Of a stretch of DNA of 38,531 nt, positions 7,440 to 16,432 are shown in pieces. The notes beneath the pieces were generated by a model that saw only the letters and a list, made by a program, of their open reading frames with translations, was not told where the DNA came from and ran no database searches. A program made the translations under genes and the position numbers. Source of the stretch: Flavobacterium sp. (GTDB lineage: Bacteria; Bacteroidota; Bacteroidia; Flavobacteriales; Flavobacteriaceae). Every line of letters starts with the position of its first letter. The stretch's first letter is position 1. Location: the NCBI GenBank assembly GCA_030152225.1, contig JASLHL010000106.1, positions 1 to 38,531 of the forward strand, in the 5' to 3' direction.

Positions 7440-9763
7440 TAGCGAATGATCATTAATTTTTTAACTTTAGTATTGCTGTTATCTGCGGAAGATACTAGGA
7501 TTAAATATACACCTGATCCAACACTCTTTCCATTGAATGCATGGGTATCCCAAACAACGGTTCCTCCATTTGATGTGGCTTCAAAAACCAAGTTTCCTTC
7601 GATATCCGTTATTTTTACAACGGAGCGATCCATCAATCCTACAATGCGTACCTCACCTAAATATTCAGGACGTACAGGATTGGGATAGGCATAAAAAGAA
7701 CTATTGGATTCTTGTCCTTCAGAAGTATCTCCTAAGAAAGATACAACGCCCAGATCAGTTGCAAAAAAGACCTCTCCTGCAATTGGATCCACAGCAATAT
7801 CATTGATTGTATTACTTGGCAAAGGTGAATTGTCTTTCGTAAAGTGATATTTAATTTCCTTACCTGTTGGAGAGACTAAGAATACCCCTGCATCGGCTAT
7901 AGCGACCCACTTTTGGTTTGCACCATCTACCTCAATTTTCGTAATATATTGCTGATAAAAAAGTTCTTCGGCTATTCCATTCTCCTCAATCACGATATTG
8001 GTCGGTTTGAGATTGGTCGTTTGCAAAAACTGATTGACATTCTGAATAACGCGCAATCCCTTATTTGTTCCAATCCAAAGCTGATTGTTTTTATCCAAAG
8101 CCAAAGTGCTGACATTATTGGAAGGCAATGTTCCTAAATCAGTATTAAATGAGGCTAATCGATTGTTTTTTGTTTCGTTAAATGCCATCATCCCATCTTC
8201 CAAAGACGGAATCCATTTGGTGTTGTTTTTATCGACAACCAATCGCCCATAGTTCCCTCTCTTATAATCGAACATGCCTGAAGTAGTTGTATAGGATTCC
8301 CACTTGCCACTTGCTTCTCTCATTTTCAAGGCACGTCGCACAAAATTATTCGTCATCCACAATTTGCCTTGTGTATCAAAAACGACTCCATTCACGCGTA
8401 CACTGGCATAACCAGGAGGAAATGACGGATCTTCTGGGTCAATTTCTAAATTCTCCAATCCCGTAGGTCCCGTATTTTCGTGATTCCACAAGCTAACTTC
8501 GCTTGTACTAATTTTACTGGAATTTAATTTGATCTGCAACAACCCAGAGTGATAAGACCCCACAAACAATTCATTGTCATTTTTAGGGTTTAACGTTGCA
8601 TAAGTTAAGGCTTTTGCGTCTTTTAATTGAGTAAGCCAAATAAATTCCCATCCCTTTTTCTTATTGAAATAACTCAATCCCCTTCCTGTTAACGTAGGCA
8701 CATAGGGATTGTAGGTATTTTTATCATATCCACCACTGATAAACCAAGTACCCGCACGCGTAGCGAGCAACGAAAAAATGCGGTTTGATTCTGGTCCATC
8801 AGGCGAAAGAGATTCTTTAGCTCCCGATTTAGACAGTTGCAACAACCCATCGTAATTACTTCCCAAATAGTAATTTCCTTTCACTGCAACAACATCAATC
8901 AAGTTGTTTTGCTGGGCTACTTCCACTAGCTGATTCTCTGCCTGTAAAGCAAAGACTTTAGATGGCGTAATCACCAATAAGCGACCTTCTTCGTTTACAT
9001 TGAATTTCACAATCGGTTCTTCTAGCAACACAATTGTTTGAACTTGGTTCTGTTCAAGCCATTGGTACAACACAGCCTCCTCTTTTGCACTAAGATACAA
9101 CTTCTCTTGACGAACAAATCCACGTTCCCATTTGGTACTATTCTCCCAAAGATTCCATTGTCTGTAATCTACTTTATTTAAACTTTGTAAATCAATTTGC
9201 TTGATCCCCTCAGCTGTAATAGCAATTAAATCCTTACTAGTAGCAACCACATCACGTACCACGGTATTCTTTCCGTTCTGCCCAATGTAAAAGCTATCTC
9301 CAAAAGCGTTATTGTTGAGATTAAAAACACTTATACCGTAATTAGTTGCAATATAAACCTCTCCTTTTACTTCCAAAAACGCATTAATTCTGCGTTCTGA
9401 CTGTTGCAAAGAGGGTTTATTCTTTATGTCTAAGATGGTGCGGATGCGATCACTTTTTAAATCAAATACAAGCAAACTTCCATCCTCATTTCCAACTAGT
9501 AACTTTTGGTGTACCTCACTAAAATGGAGGGCCGTAATGGTATTAGTTTTTAGTCCACTAATAGAATTGTACACCTCAACGCTAGCGCTATTTACATTAT
9601 AGCGCAACAAAGCAGAAGGTGTCGCTGCGAAGACAACATCCCTACCTTGGGTTAGTGCAACTAATTCTTTATAAGAAAAATAGCTACTCCACACGGCTCT
9701 TTCTTGTCCTCTCAGACTTGCAACCACAAGAAACAGCAAACAAACGAATCCTTTGATTTTCAT
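7439..9763 (-). CDS. porZ: PorZ-like type IX secretion system protein
   Basis: 774 aa, with signal peptide (MKIKGFVCLLFLVVASLRGQ). Two beta-propeller regions are suggested by repeated kelch/two-component-regulator-like blades such as NTITALHFSEVHQKLLVGNEDGSL, NVSTLALDKNNQLWIGTNKGL and NTINDIAVDPIAGEVFFATDLGV. The last ~80 residues (YPNPV..., VKITDIEGNLVFE, SGVYLILV, KKLMIIR) form a type A T9SS C-terminal domain. The order propeller-propeller-CTD and the length match P. gingivalis PorZ (about 776 aa), a surface part of the attachment complex that helps attach T9SS cargo to anionic LPS. A general two-component-propeller cargo protein is the alternative. It overlaps recO by one base and diverges from the PCMD cluster. 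Confidence 0.85.
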   Translation of the reverse strand: MKIKGFVCLLFLVVASLRGQERAVWSSYFSYKELVALTQGRDVVFAATPSALLRYNVNSASVEVYNSISGLKTNTITALHFSEVHQKLLVGNEDGSLLVFDLKSDRIRTILDIKNKPSLQQSERRINAFLEVKGEVYIATNYGISVFNLNNNAFGDSFYIGQNGKNTVVRDVVATSKDLIAITAEGIKQIDLQSLNKVDYRQWNLWENSTKWERGFVRQEKLYLSAKEEAVLYQWLEQNQVQTIVLLEEPIVKFNVNEEGRLLVITPSKVFALQAENQLVEVAQQNNLIDVVAVKGNYYLGSNYDGLLQLSKSGAKESLSPDGPESNRIFSLLATRAGTWFISGGYDKNTYNPYVPTLTGRGLSYFNKKKGWEFIWLTQLKDAKALTYATLNPKNDNELFVGSYHSGLLQIKLNSSKISTSEVSLWNHENTGPTGLENLEIDPEDPSFPPGYASVRVNGVVFDTQGKLWMTNNFVRRALKMREASGKWESYTTTSGMFDYKRGNYGRLVVDKNNTKWIPSLEDGMMAFNETKNNRLASFNTDLGTLPSNNVSTLALDKNNQLWIGTNKGLRVIQNVNQFLQTTNLKPTNIVIEENGIAEELFYQQYITKIEVDGANQKWVAIADAGVFLVSPTGKEIKYHFTKDNSPLPSNTINDIAVDPIAGEVFFATDLGVVSFLGDTSEGQESNSSFYAYPNPVRPEYLGEVRIVGLMDRSVVKITDIEGNLVFEATSNGGTVVWDTHAFNGKSVGSGVYLILVSSADNSNTKVKKLMIIR

Positions 9764-10103
9764 ATAGTCTATTTACAATCAAACAAATATACTATTATCG
9801 ATAGAAATAAAGAGAGATTCCTTCAGATTTGCATCTGCATACCGCACAAAACAAAGAACAAATTTGAAATTCTACACTAAGGAACCTGAAACTTTACTTT
9901 TTATTTTTATTTGTTTTTTACTCTTAAAAACGATCATACCAACTCTTTTAACAATAAAAAAGCTATTTACCTTAAAAAAATAGGATTAAAACTCATTTTT
10001 AAAACTAAAATAACAGTATCTTCCCTTATTCAAAAAAGATAAAAAACACTAGTAGAAATGGCAAGATAATTGTAAAACAAGTCTTTACTTAATTAACCCC
10101 TTT
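9764..10103. other. Gene-free divergent region porZ / PCMD cluster
   Basis: 340 bases, very AT-rich, between the porZ start and the first PCMD gene. It holds a likely leftward -7 box (9784-9791). Between 9890 and 10100 there are long A and T runs and scattered TTTT/AAAA tracts. I found no ORF, hairpin terminator or RNA gene, and no convincing rightward TAnnTTTG box. Confidence 0.6.
9784..9791 (-). promoter_or_regulatory. Candidate -7 box for porZ
   Basis: Leftward TATATTTG matches TAnnTTTG exactly. It would start transcription roughly 14 bases upstream of the porZ ATG. No -33 TTG at the usual distance. Confidence 0.4.
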
Positions 10104-11189
10104 ATGAAGCACCGTATTTCACTTTTGTTGCTAGGTTTAGGTCTACTGCATAGTAGTTGCATTAAAGACGAAGAACTAGATACAAATGCAGACATTCTAG
10201 AAGCTTATATTCCTACAGAATATTTGAAAATGGATCCTATTATCACCAATACCACTGTAGAGTTTCGCGTTAAATCAAATGTTGATCTAGAAAAACAAAC
10301 ACCATTTTTCATCGTTTCGCCCAATGCAACGATGGATCCACCTAATGGAGTGACGAGGAATTTTACTACGGCTCAAAAAGTAGTGGTTACGGCTCAAGAT
10401 CAACGTTGGAAAAAAACGTATCTGGTGAGTTTTACCAGTGATGAATTAAGTACGTTTTACGATTTCAACAACGCTGAACTCACGGATCGAAATCGCTACT
10501 ATCGTTTTTATGAAATTGGCTCCAATGGAGAAAAAATATACGATTGGGATAGCGGAAATCAAGGGTACGCAACTATCGCAGGTTCAACACCTCCAGAAGA
10601 CTATCCCACCGCAGTGGCTCAGGGTCGCCGCGGAGGATTAGCCGTGAAAATGCAAACTGTTTATACCTCTAACTTTGCAGCTGCAACAGGAAATCCAATC
10701 GCTGCAGGAAATTTATTTTTAGGGCAATTTAAACTCAATCCGTTCAACACCTTAAAATCCACTCGTTTTGGCTTGCCCTATTCAGGCGCACTCCCTCAAA
10801 CCCTTCGTGGGGTTTATAAATATACCCCTGGTGAAAAGGTAACGGATGAGGATTACAATGAAGTTGTAGGTGCACGAGATTCTTTTGATATCTATGCTAT
10901 TATTTTTGAATTACAAAAAAAGGACAACTACCTAACAGGAGATCACGATTTTGCGGATCCAAGAAATGTTGCGATTGCCCGAATCTCAGCAGCTGACCGC
11001 TTGGAAACGACAACTTGGTCTACCTTTAATATTCCCTTTACGCTTGTACTAGGAAAAACGTATGATCCCCATAAAGACTATATGCTTGCTATTGTGATGA
11101 CCTCAAGTATAGATGGCGCTGCTTTTAAAGGTGCCGTTGGAAGCACCTTATTTGTTGATGAAATAGAACTAGTGTATGAAAAAGAATAA
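10104..11189 (+). CDS. PCMD-domain lipoprotein (copy 1)
   Basis: 361 aa. Lipoprotein signal with lipobox LHSSC (Cys19), so lipid-anchored in the envelope, probably at the surface. Residues ~35-110 look like an Ig-like domain (VEFRVKSNVDLEKQTPFFIVSPNATMDPP). The rest is the PCMD ('putative carbohydrate metabolism domain', PF13201) jelly-roll: AAGNLFLGQF, RFGLPYSGALPQTLRGVYKYTPG, DIYAIIFEL and the final GSTLFVDEIELVYE strand. No catalytic residues are evident; ligand binding is the more likely role. It overlaps the next gene by 14 bases and is paralogous to the gene at 12265, e.g. both carry SCIKDE after the lipobox and AAGNLFLG. Function unknown. Confidence 0.85.
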   Translation: MKHRISLLLLGLGLLHSSCIKDEELDTNADILEAYIPTEYLKMDPIITNTTVEFRVKSNVDLEKQTPFFIVSPNATMDPPNGVTRNFTTAQKVVVTAQDQRWKKTYLVSFTSDELSTFYDFNNAELTDRNRYYRFYEIGSNGEKIYDWDSGNQGYATIAGSTPPEDYPTAVAQGRRGGLAVKMQTVYTSNFAAATGNPIAAGNLFLGQFKLNPFNTLKSTRFGLPYSGALPQTLRGVYKYTPGEKVTDEDYNEVVGARDSFDIYAIIFELQKKDNYLTGDHDFADPRNVAIARISAADRLETTTWSTFNIPFTLVLGKTYDPHKDYMLAIVMTSSIDGAAFKGAVGSTLFVDEIELVYEKE

Positions 11190-11991
11190 TTCCCTTCTAT
11201 ACCTGCTGTTGGTCTGTCTTGTTGCGCTTCCCAATGGCCTTTTTGCACAATCGCTCGAGACCTCTTTCTTTGAAGAAGAAAACACCTCTTCTTTTGCTGT
11301 ATTTTTCAAGAAAAACACAACCTATCAAGCACGAGCGCAGTTTAGTATTGGCGGCAGTACACCTTTGGGTATTCCCGCTCAAATTCGAGAAATAAACAGC
11401 TACAACCCAACTCTGCAATTGGGATTAGAGGTGAATGCCACCAAATGGCTAACCGATACACATAGGTGGGGAATACGAACAGGTCTTCGCTTTGAAGGAC
11501 GCGGTATGCGAACCGATGCGCGTGTTAAAAATTACTATACACAAATTGATGGTGACGATGGCAAACAAACCAAAGGATACTTTACAGGGAACGTAAAAAC
11601 AAAAATGAAAAATTCATATATTACCTTTCCCGTACTTGCCGTCTATCAAGTCAATGAAAATTGGAACGTTTATGGTGGACTCTATCTCTCAGGTTTAATT
11701 GACAAAGATTTTACGGGCTATGTATACAACGGAGTCTTGCGAGAAGGCAATCCTACTGGGACACCCGTTGAGTTTCAAGATGGCGCAAAAGGAGAATACG
11801 ACTTTTCTTCAGATTTAAATCGATTTCAATGGGGAACTGCTTGGGGTTTCGAATACAAAGTAAACGATCATTTACGCTTGTTTTCTGATCTTAATTGGGG
11901 ATTAAACAACCTGTTTAAAAAAGATTTTGAAGCAATCTCGTTCTCCATGTACAGCATTTATTTAAATGTGGGATTTGGCTATCAATTCTAG
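11176..11991 (+). CDS. Outer-membrane beta-barrel protein, PorT-like (copy 1)
   Basis: 271 aa. Signal peptide (MKKNNSLLYLLLVCLVALPNGLFAQ), then alternating-residue beta strands, many aromatic girdle residues and a C-terminal Phe (LNVGFGYQF), as expected for an outer-membrane barrel of about eight strands. Recognisable blocks are QFSIGGSTPLGIP, YNPTLQLGLEVNATKWL and WGIRTGLRFEGRGM. The start lies inside the PCMD gene (14-base overlap), so the pair should be made in fixed ratio. Highly similar to the protein at 13411. The PorT-like label reflects general barrel features; there is no evidence that it is PorT itself. Confidence 0.8.
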   Translation: MKKNNSLLYLLLVCLVALPNGLFAQSLETSFFEEENTSSFAVFFKKNTTYQARAQFSIGGSTPLGIPAQIREINSYNPTLQLGLEVNATKWLTDTHRWGIRTGLRFEGRGMRTDARVKNYYTQIDGDDGKQTKGYFTGNVKTKMKNSYITFPVLAVYQVNENWNVYGGLYLSGLIDKDFTGYVYNGVLREGNPTGTPVEFQDGAKGEYDFSSDLNRFQWGTAWGFEYKVNDHLRLFSDLNWGLNNLFKKDFEAISFSMYSIYLNVGFGYQF

Positions 11992-12197
11992 TCTTTCACC
12001 TGTCTTATCCAATAGGTCAAGATCATAACTACTGAATTATATCATTCTTTCAGTCCATTGTGAATCATTTTATCAAAAAAAAATTAATTTTACGTTGATA
12101 GTACTAAAAGGATTCCCTTGTTTTTTTGTTTTAAGCACAAAAAATCACAATACATTCACCGAATAAGCAAAAAACGCATATTCTCGTTAATATAGCG

Positions 12198-12205
12198 TAA
12201 ATTTG
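12198..12205 (+). promoter_or_regulatory. Candidate -7 box for second PCMD pair
   Basis: TAAATTTG matches TAnnTTTG exactly, about 60 bases before the second PCMD gene, in a 273-base gap with no visible hairpin terminator. It suggests the second pair has its own promoter, perhaps with read-through from the first. Confidence 0.4.
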
Positions 12206-12264
12206 TAAGTCTTGGTTACACCATTAGTGCAATTGCGTGTACAAAACATAATAAATCCATTTCA

Positions 12265-13395
12265 ATGATGAGAAACAAATACTTTTTCTTATCCCTATCG
12301 CTAGTGATAGGGATCCTTTTTTCATCTTGTATCAAAGATGAAGCATTAAATGCAGAAGCCGATATTGAAACGGCAAAAATCAATCCTGAATTTTTGTTAA
12401 CAGCTCCTATTATCAGCAATGATAAAGTAACATTTAGAGTTTCCAAGTCATTAGACTTAACTCAAGTGGCACCTGAATTTACACTGACTAATGGGGCCAC
12501 AATTGTTCCTGCAAGTGGAACAGTACGCGATTTTAGTCAGGGACCGTTAATTTATCGCGTGACTTCACAGAGCCAAAACTGGAGTAAAATTTATACGGTT
12601 GATTTTACCAATGCCGAAATTTCTACGATCTACAATTTTGAACGATTCAAAGAAGTAGCAGGAGGATTCTATAGTACTGATATCTACCACGTGCTTTATG
12701 ACATTACCCTAGATGACAAGGGCATAGAGAAAGAAGAATACATTTGGGCTAGTGGAAACATTGGTTTCGCAATGACAGATGGAGATCCCGACAATGCAAA
12801 AAAACCAAGTGATTTTCCAACCTCTGTTGTACCAAATGGTTTTGTCGGACACGGTATCAAGTTAACAACTTTATCTACTGAACCGCTAGGCCCAATGATG
12901 GGAAGTCCATTAGCAGCAGGAAATTTATTTTTAGGAGAATTTGACATCGCTACCGCGGTTTCAAAACCGTTAAAAGGAACGAAATTTGGCTTTGAATTCA
13001 ACTATGAACCAACCGTTTTTAGAGGATTCTATAAATATACTAGAGGAAAAGAATTCCAAGTAAATAATCCCGATAAAAACAAACTCAAAGAAGACCGCTG
13101 GGATGCTTATGCAGTACTTTTTGAGGCTGACAAAACGGACTTTTTATATGGGGATCACGACTTTATTGATGAAAAAATCGTTTCGATTGCACGTGTACCA
13201 GCTGAACTAAAAAAGGAAACAACCACGTGGACCTTATTTGAAATTCCGTTTACTTATGTAGAAGGTAAATCATACGATTCAAATAAAAAATACAAATTAG
13301 CAATTGTTTTCTCCTCTAGTGAAGAAGGAAGTCTCTTTAATGGAGCTATTGGAAGTACACTTTACATTGATGAAGTTGAAATCTTAAAAAACTAA
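12265..13395 (+). CDS. PCMD-domain lipoprotein (copy 2)
   Basis: 376 aa. Lipobox LFSSC (Cys22), followed by the same SCIKDE start as copy 1. The Ig-like N-terminal domain (VTFRVSKSLDLTQVAPEFTLTNGATI) precedes a PCMD jelly-roll: AAGNLFLGEF, KGTKFGFEFN, RGFYKYTRGKEF, DAYAVLFEA, GDHDFIDE and the closing GSTLYIDEVEI. The gene opens with ATGATG, so translation could begin at 12265 or 12268. It is about 15 residues longer than copy 1, mainly around residues 125-185. The barrel gene follows 15 bases later. No enzyme motif seen; the carbohydrate label is a family name, not a demonstrated activity. Confidence 0.85.
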   Translation: MMRNKYFFLSLSLVIGILFSSCIKDEALNAEADIETAKINPEFLLTAPIISNDKVTFRVSKSLDLTQVAPEFTLTNGATIVPASGTVRDFSQGPLIYRVTSQSQNWSKIYTVDFTNAEISTIYNFERFKEVAGGFYSTDIYHVLYDITLDDKGIEKEEYIWASGNIGFAMTDGDPDNAKKPSDFPTSVVPNGFVGHGIKLTTLSTEPLGPMMGSPLAAGNLFLGEFDIATAVSKPLKGTKFGFEFNYEPTVFRGFYKYTRGKEFQVNNPDKNKLKEDRWDAYAVLFEADKTDFLYGDHDFIDEKIVSIARVPAELKKETTTWTLFEIPFTYVEGKSYDSNKKYKLAIVFSSSEEGSLFNGAIGSTLYIDEVEILKN

Positions 13396-13410
13396 TTTAA
13401 ATCTACAGCA

Positions 13411-14184
13411 ATGAATTTTAATTATCTATATATTATTCTTCTCTCTTCTATAGCCTTATCGACCTATGCACAAGAAGGAGAGCAAAAAAAACAACATTTT
13501 TTCAATCATAATGTAACCTACCAAGTGCGTTCTCAATTTAGTATTGGTGGAGCCGCTCCTTTGGGATTACCTCGTGAAATACGAAAGGTAAAAAGCTATA
13601 ATCCAACACTACAATTGGGCATGGAAGCTAATATGACCAAATGGCTATCTGACGAACACAAATGGGGGATTCGACTTGGAATTCGCGTAGAAGGAAAAGG
13701 AATGAAAACGGACGCTAGAGTAAAAGATTATTTAACCGAAATCAATTACAATGGCGCTTATGTAAAGGGACACTTTACAGGAGATGTAAAAACTGAAATC
13801 CGAAATACGTACTTAACTTTTCCCGTACTGGCTACATATAACATCAATGAGCAATGGAATGTATATGGAGGATTGTATTTCTCCACAGCTATTGATCAAT
13901 CATTTGATGGCTATGTATATGATGGTTACCTCAGACAAAACAATCCGACAGGTCAAAAACTAATCTTCGAAGACGGAAAAAAAGCAGATTACGATTTCTC
14001 GAATCATGTGAATAAATTCCAATGGGGTACACAAATTGGCGCTGAGTGGAAGGTCAATCAAAACTTCTTCCTATTCGGAGATGTTACCTATGGTTTTAAT
14101 GGGCTATTAGACAAAAATTTTGACGCCATTTCATTTAGTATGCACAACATCTATTTGAATCTTGGTTTTGGATATCAATTCTAA
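13411..14184 (+). CDS. Outer-membrane beta-barrel protein, PorT-like (copy 2)
   Basis: 257 aa. Signal peptide MNFNYLYIILLSSIALSTYA. It matches the barrel at 11176 almost strand for strand: QFSIGGAAPLGLPREIRKVKSYNPTLQLGMEANMTKWL, WGIRLGIRVEGKGMKTDARVKDY, and a terminal NLGFGYQF. The N-terminus is shorter, lacking the acidic segment after the signal peptide seen in copy 1. Fifteen bases after PCMD copy 2 and followed by a strong bidirectional terminator. Probably forms a complex with its PCMD partner; this is inferred from the conserved pairing only. Confidence 0.8.
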   Translation: MNFNYLYIILLSSIALSTYAQEGEQKKQHFFNHNVTYQVRSQFSIGGAAPLGLPREIRKVKSYNPTLQLGMEANMTKWLSDEHKWGIRLGIRVEGKGMKTDARVKDYLTEINYNGAYVKGHFTGDVKTEIRNTYLTFPVLATYNINEQWNVYGGLYFSTAIDQSFDGYVYDGYLRQNNPTGQKLIFEDGKKADYDFSNHVNKFQWGTQIGAEWKVNQNFFLFGDVTYGFNGLLDKNFDAISFSMHNIYLNLGFGYQF

Positions 14185-14185
14185 T

Positions 14186-14220
14186 AAAAAAACTCGATCT
14201 TTTTCAAGATCGAGTTTTTT
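14186..14220. terminator. Bidirectional terminator
   Basis: Ten-base stem ACTCGATCTT / AAGATCGAGT with loop TTTC, flanked by A- and T-tracts. It lies between the convergent barrel gene and phosphodiesterase gene. Confidence 0.9.
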
Positions 14221-14237
14221 ATTTTATATAAGTCTTT

Positions 14238-15509
14238 TTAATTTGTCAACACCTGATCGCCAACACTCATATTGCCATCAATTTTAACTTGATCTACTGA
14301 TAAGCCAAGTATTTTGGCAATTATCGGATACACATGTATGTTCTCAAAAGATGGTATCCTATTTTGCTTTCGAATGTTAGGACCAATTGCAACAAACAAA
14401 GCATGCATCTCTTTGACCAATGCGGGATCATATCCATGGCTACCTGCCAATGGTCGATTCGTAAAGTAATAAGGTGGATTAGCTGTTATCACAATATCGC
14501 CTACTCGATTAAAACGATCATCAGCCCTACCAAAATGATATTCTTTAGGCAATTCATCTTTTAAGAATACTTGCATATATTTAGAATCTGCAGACTCTTT
14601 TGCTATATTATACCATTTTTCTACCTCTTTTGGATGTTGGACAAAAAGGCTGACAAACGTTCCATTAGAAGCAACGGTTAATTCTTTGTCATTTACCTCA
14701 AAGGGCAATTTCAATAATTCTTCTTGATTTAATTCTAACATCCCATGATCTGACACCACAACTAAATTGATTGGCATTTTAGATTCTTGTATCAATTGAT
14801 AAAGTTTTTCTATTGCCCTATCTACGTGTTGAACAGCTTCAAACGTTTCCACTGCATCAGGTCCATATTTATGTCCTGCATGATCAACCTCTGGCATATA
14901 GAACGTAATAAAATGTGGTCTTTGTTCTTCAGGCAACTTCAACCAAGCTCTTACCTCTTCTATGCGGCTTTTTATCTCTGTTTTCTCACTGTATTTGTAA
15001 TAATAGGTTGGCAATACCGATTGAATAGGAGCCTCTGAACCTGGCCAATAGTAACAAGCACTCAACATGCCTTGCTGTTCTGCTAAGACCCACAAAGGTG
15101 TTCCTCCATACCATTTGGCATTGGTCACTGCACTTGCATTACCCAACGAATAACGCTCGTTCATTTTAGGATCATACATCGTATTTCCTACTAATCCATG
15201 ATGCCCAGGGTACATTCCTGTAACAAGGGAATAATGGTTGGGAAACGTAACCGAAGGATAGGACGGAATTAATGATTCTGCAGACGTACCTTCTTTTGCC
15301 AACTTTTGTAAGAAACTAGCCTGGTGCTTTTCTATGTAATCATAACGAAAACCATCCAAAGACACTAAAATAACATAAGGTTTATCTTGTTGTTCAGGTG
15401 CGTTTTTCCTATTTTCTATAACAATTTGCTTTTCTACTTCTTGTGCTTGAGTAGTCAAACTACCTCCTACAAGAAAGAAAGCCATCAGGGATAATGCGAT
15501 TTTTTTCAT
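14238..15509 (-). CDS. Secreted nucleotide pyrophosphatase/phosphodiesterase (ENPP family)
   Basis: 423 aa alkaline-phosphatase-superfamily enzyme with signal peptide (cleavage near TQAQ, ~23). All residues expected for a two-zinc NPP active site are in order: D52 (VSLDGF), nucleophile T88 (PSVTFPNH, with N91), D209 and H213 (EVDHAGHKYGP), D254 and H255 (VVSDHGM), H358 (AGSHGYD). Spacing is close to that of bacterial NPP from Xanthomonas. Such enzymes hydrolyse phosphodiester or pyrophosphate bonds of nucleotides and related compounds in the periplasm or outside the cell. Transcribed alone, convergent with the PCMD cluster and divergent from the YeeZ-like gene. The exact substrate is not readable from sequence. 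Confidence 0.93.
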   Translation of the reverse strand: MKKIALSLMAFFLVGGSLTTQAQEVEKQIVIENRKNAPEQQDKPYVILVSLDGFRYDYIEKHQASFLQKLAKEGTSAESLIPSYPSVTFPNHYSLVTGMYPGHHGLVGNTMYDPKMNERYSLGNASAVTNAKWYGGTPLWVLAEQQGMLSACYYWPGSEAPIQSVLPTYYYKYSEKTEIKSRIEEVRAWLKLPEEQRPHFITFYMPEVDHAGHKYGPDAVETFEAVQHVDRAIEKLYQLIQESKMPINLVVVSDHGMLELNQEELLKLPFEVNDKELTVASNGTFVSLFVQHPKEVEKWYNIAKESADSKYMQVFLKDELPKEYHFGRADDRFNRVGDIVITANPPYYFTNRPLAGSHGYDPALVKEMHALFVAIGPNIRKQNRIPSFENIHVYPIIAKILGLSVDQVKIDGNMSVGDQVLTN

Positions 15510-15606
15510 GTCTACTGAAATTTATAATTTCAAATATCAATAGATTAATTTACACTCACAAAGTAATTCCGTAATTTTAGCTTTTGATAGTCAAAAAATA
15601 ATACAA

Positions 15607-16401
15607 ATGAAAACAATTGGCATACTCGGTTGTGGTTGGTTGGGATTGCACCTAAGTCAACATCTTCTAAATAAAAGCTTTACAGTAAAGGGTTCAACAA
15701 CAAGCGCATCCAAGTTGGAAGAACTACAAACAAAGGGCATTGACCCCTATCTTGTGGATTTACAACATCCGGATGACGCACAAATTCACGCTTTTTTACA
15801 AGGTATTGATCTATTAATTATCACAATTCCGCCCATTCGAGGTGAAGAGAGCAATTTATATCAGGCGAGTTTTCAACGTTTATTGCCGTATTTGAAGAAA
15901 AATAGAGTTGAAAAGGTAATGATGATGAGTTCTGTTTCAGTTTATGCACCTAGTGAATCCGTAGTCACTGAATCTAGTACATCGTATAGTAATGATCCAA
16001 CAAGTCGACAGATTTTAGCAGCAGAAGAGGTTTTACTTACTGCGGATGGATTAACTAGTTGCATTTTGCGTTTAGGTGGTTTATTCGGTCCTGATCGAAA
16101 ACCAGTCCGTTATATTGTAAACCGCAATGTTCTCGATAATCCGGAGTTGCCAATCAACATGATTCACCTCAACGATATTATTCAATTTACAACTGCCCTA
16201 ATAGAACAAGATTTCACTGCTAATGCAGTATATAATTTAGTGTCTCCTTATTATGAGAACCGATTGGATTACTACAGCAAAGAAGCAGATGAGTTAGCCT
16301 TAACACTGCCTCCTTTGGGTGAGAACGACTGGAAAACGCATCGCAAAATAGCAGGCGATAAAATAGTACAACAAACGGGAATCAACTACCAAGCGCTATA
16401 A
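15607..16401 (+). CDS. YeeZ-like NAD(P)-binding epimerase-family protein
   Basis: 264 aa, cytoplasmic. The N-terminal Rossmann motif is ILGCGWLGLHL (GxGxxG, residues 6-16), followed by GSTTS at the end of strand 2, which favours NADP(H). The middle carries MMSSVSVYAP; the standard SDR YxxxK pair is missing and replaced by SRQILAAEE, as in the YeeZ/YbjT-type 'atypical SDR' group. A late HLNDI motif is present. No operon partner; a bidirectional terminator follows at once. Substrate unknown. It could act as an oxidoreductase or only as a nucleotide-binding protein. Confidence 0.82.
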   Translation: MKTIGILGCGWLGLHLSQHLLNKSFTVKGSTTSASKLEELQTKGIDPYLVDLQHPDDAQIHAFLQGIDLLIITIPPIRGEESNLYQASFQRLLPYLKKNRVEKVMMMSSVSVYAPSESVVTESSTSYSNDPTSRQILAAEEVLLTADGLTSCILRLGGLFGPDRKPVRYIVNRNVLDNPELPINMIHLNDIIQFTTALIEQDFTANAVYNLVSPYYENRLDYYSKEADELALTLPPLGENDWKTHRKIAGDKIVQQTGINYQAL

Positions 16402-16429
16402 AAAAAGGAGGTTTTTAACCTCCTTTTTC
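16401..16429. terminator. Bidirectional terminator
   Basis: Stem AAAAAGGAGGTT / AACCTCCTTTTT with a TTT loop, positioned between the convergent YeeZ-like and scoB genes. Confidence 0.9.
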
Positions 16430-16432
16430 TAT

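Noticed and set aside
10104..14184. A SusC/SusD-type polysaccharide utilisation locus
   Set aside because: The PCMD label suggests carbohydrate, but there is no SusC-sized receptor, SusD or glycoside hydrolase in the pairs.
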